Below the pieces are notes generated by a model. The model ran no database searches. It worked only from the letters and a program-made list of their open reading frames with translations, and was not told the DNA's origin. A DNA stretch of 64,000 bases from Paenarthrobacter sp. DKR-5 (lineage in GTDB: Bacteria > Actinomycetota > Actinomycetes > Actinomycetales > Micrococcaceae). Positions 63,740 through 64,000 of the stretch are shown piece after piece; the stretch's first letter is position 1; each line of letters opens with the position of its first letter. The stretch is from positions 372,001-436,000 of the forward strand of contig NZ_JAHBOI010000001.1 in assembly GCF_018531425.1 (NCBI RefSeq), given 5' to 3'. Made by a program: the position numbers and the translations under genes.

Positions 63740-64000
63740 CCCCCGCGCCGGATGGTGCCGTACTCGCTGGCCCGGCCGCCATTGACCCGGCGGTGGATGG
63801 AGCCGGCAATTCGGCCGGCCTGCAGCTTGGCCAGCTCCGCCTTTTCACCGGCGTAAAGCTCATCCACCGTGTTCCGCCATGTCTCGAGCCAGCGGTCAAA
63901 GAACTCCCACCGCAGCGGCACCTTCGCGTGCAGTTCCTCGTGCACATGCAACGCGTTGCGCTTGTACAGGCCGGCCCGGAAAAGCACAGTTTCCCAGAAG
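63727..64000 (-). CDS. Group III truncated haemoglobin, C-terminal part (cut by window edge)
   Basis: The last 90 residues are present; the N-terminus lies beyond the right end. FWETVLFRAGLYKRNALHVH includes the proximal-helix region; the proximal His of this family lies in the NALHVHEELHAK stretch. LRWEFFDRWLETWRNTVDEL and the acidic-basic helix AGEKAELAKLQAGRIAGSIH follow. Such small globins bind oxygen or nitric oxide. The C-terminus overlaps the 3' end of the ammonia-lyase gene. Confidence 0.8.
   Translation of the reverse strand, partial: FWETVLFRAGLYKRNALHVHEELHAKVPLRWEFFDRWLETWRNTVDELYAGEKAELAKLQAGRIAGSIHRRVNGGRASEYGTIRRGGQPL

Overview
The window is a chromosomal segment of a high-GC actinobacterium, most likely a member of the Micrococcaceae such as Arthrobacter or Pseudarthrobacter. 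This is inferred from the very high GC, many ATGA/GTGA gene overlaps, GTG and TTG starts, the actinobacterial Tad-pilus island next to a DUF1998 helicase, a HAIR-controlled clpB, a MarP-type protease, DUF3073 and a septum-formation-family protein. No insertion sequence, prophage, CRISPR array or rRNA gene was seen. Both edges cut genes: an ArsR-like regulator on the left and a group III truncated haemoglobin on the right.

Layout. 1-7.2 kb: a DUF7059-type methyltransferase, a lipoprotein with a 15-bp tandem repeat in its signal region, TrhO tRNA hydroxylase, a GNAT protein, an MrfA/YprA-like helicase and a GyrI-like protein. 7.1-12.2 kb: a minus-strand Tad secretion/pilus operon (ssd-tadA-tadB-tadC-pilin-TadE-TadE-like). 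12.3-19.2 kb: an orphan family A DNA polymerase, a CoA NUDIX hydrolase, endonuclease III, an Ala/Pro-rich membrane protein and acetyl-CoA synthetase. 19.2-27.2 kb: an alpha-galactoside locus with a LacI regulator and an oxidoreductase on one strand, and a divergent ABC importer plus GH36 alpha-galactosidase on the other; two related operators sit on the two promoters. 27.3-38.4 kb: aroQ, MarP protease, Crp-type regulator, NUDIX, RidA, DUF4177, class A PBP, metallophosphoesterase and a heterodimeric ABC exporter. 38.45 kb: tRNA-Pro(CGG). 40.5-47.3 kb: purC-purD and purF-purM with an asparaginase and a sterol-carrier protein between them. 47.4-58.4 kb: DUF3073, septum-formation protein, clpB, a DUF4031-HD fusion, oxidoreductases, LapA-like and Rieske proteins. 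58.5-63.7 kb: a polar amino acid ABC importer, an IclR regulator and a diaminopropionate ammonia-lyase.

The most notable element lies between tRNA-Pro and purC (38.95-40.51 kb). A small secreted propeptide of 51 residues carries the nonapeptide TAVGIWPNS twice. It is divergent from a 426-residue HTH plus TPR-like regulator. The 124-bp gap holds a near-symmetric pair of face-to-face promoters and an 8-bp inverted repeat. The layout matches an RRNPP-type peptide quorum-sensing pair, which is well known in Firmicutes; I know of no described example in this group. The two nonapeptide copies differ at five synonymous codon positions and at no amino acid, which points to selection on the peptide.

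A second unifying observation is a candidate IclR operator. A perfect 18-bp palindrome lies upstream of the IclR gene, and degenerate tandem copies with the same 19-bp phasing occur at the amino acid importer promoter and at a divergent dehydrogenase pair 6 kb away. Together they suggest one regulon for amino acid or hydroxy-acid catabolism.
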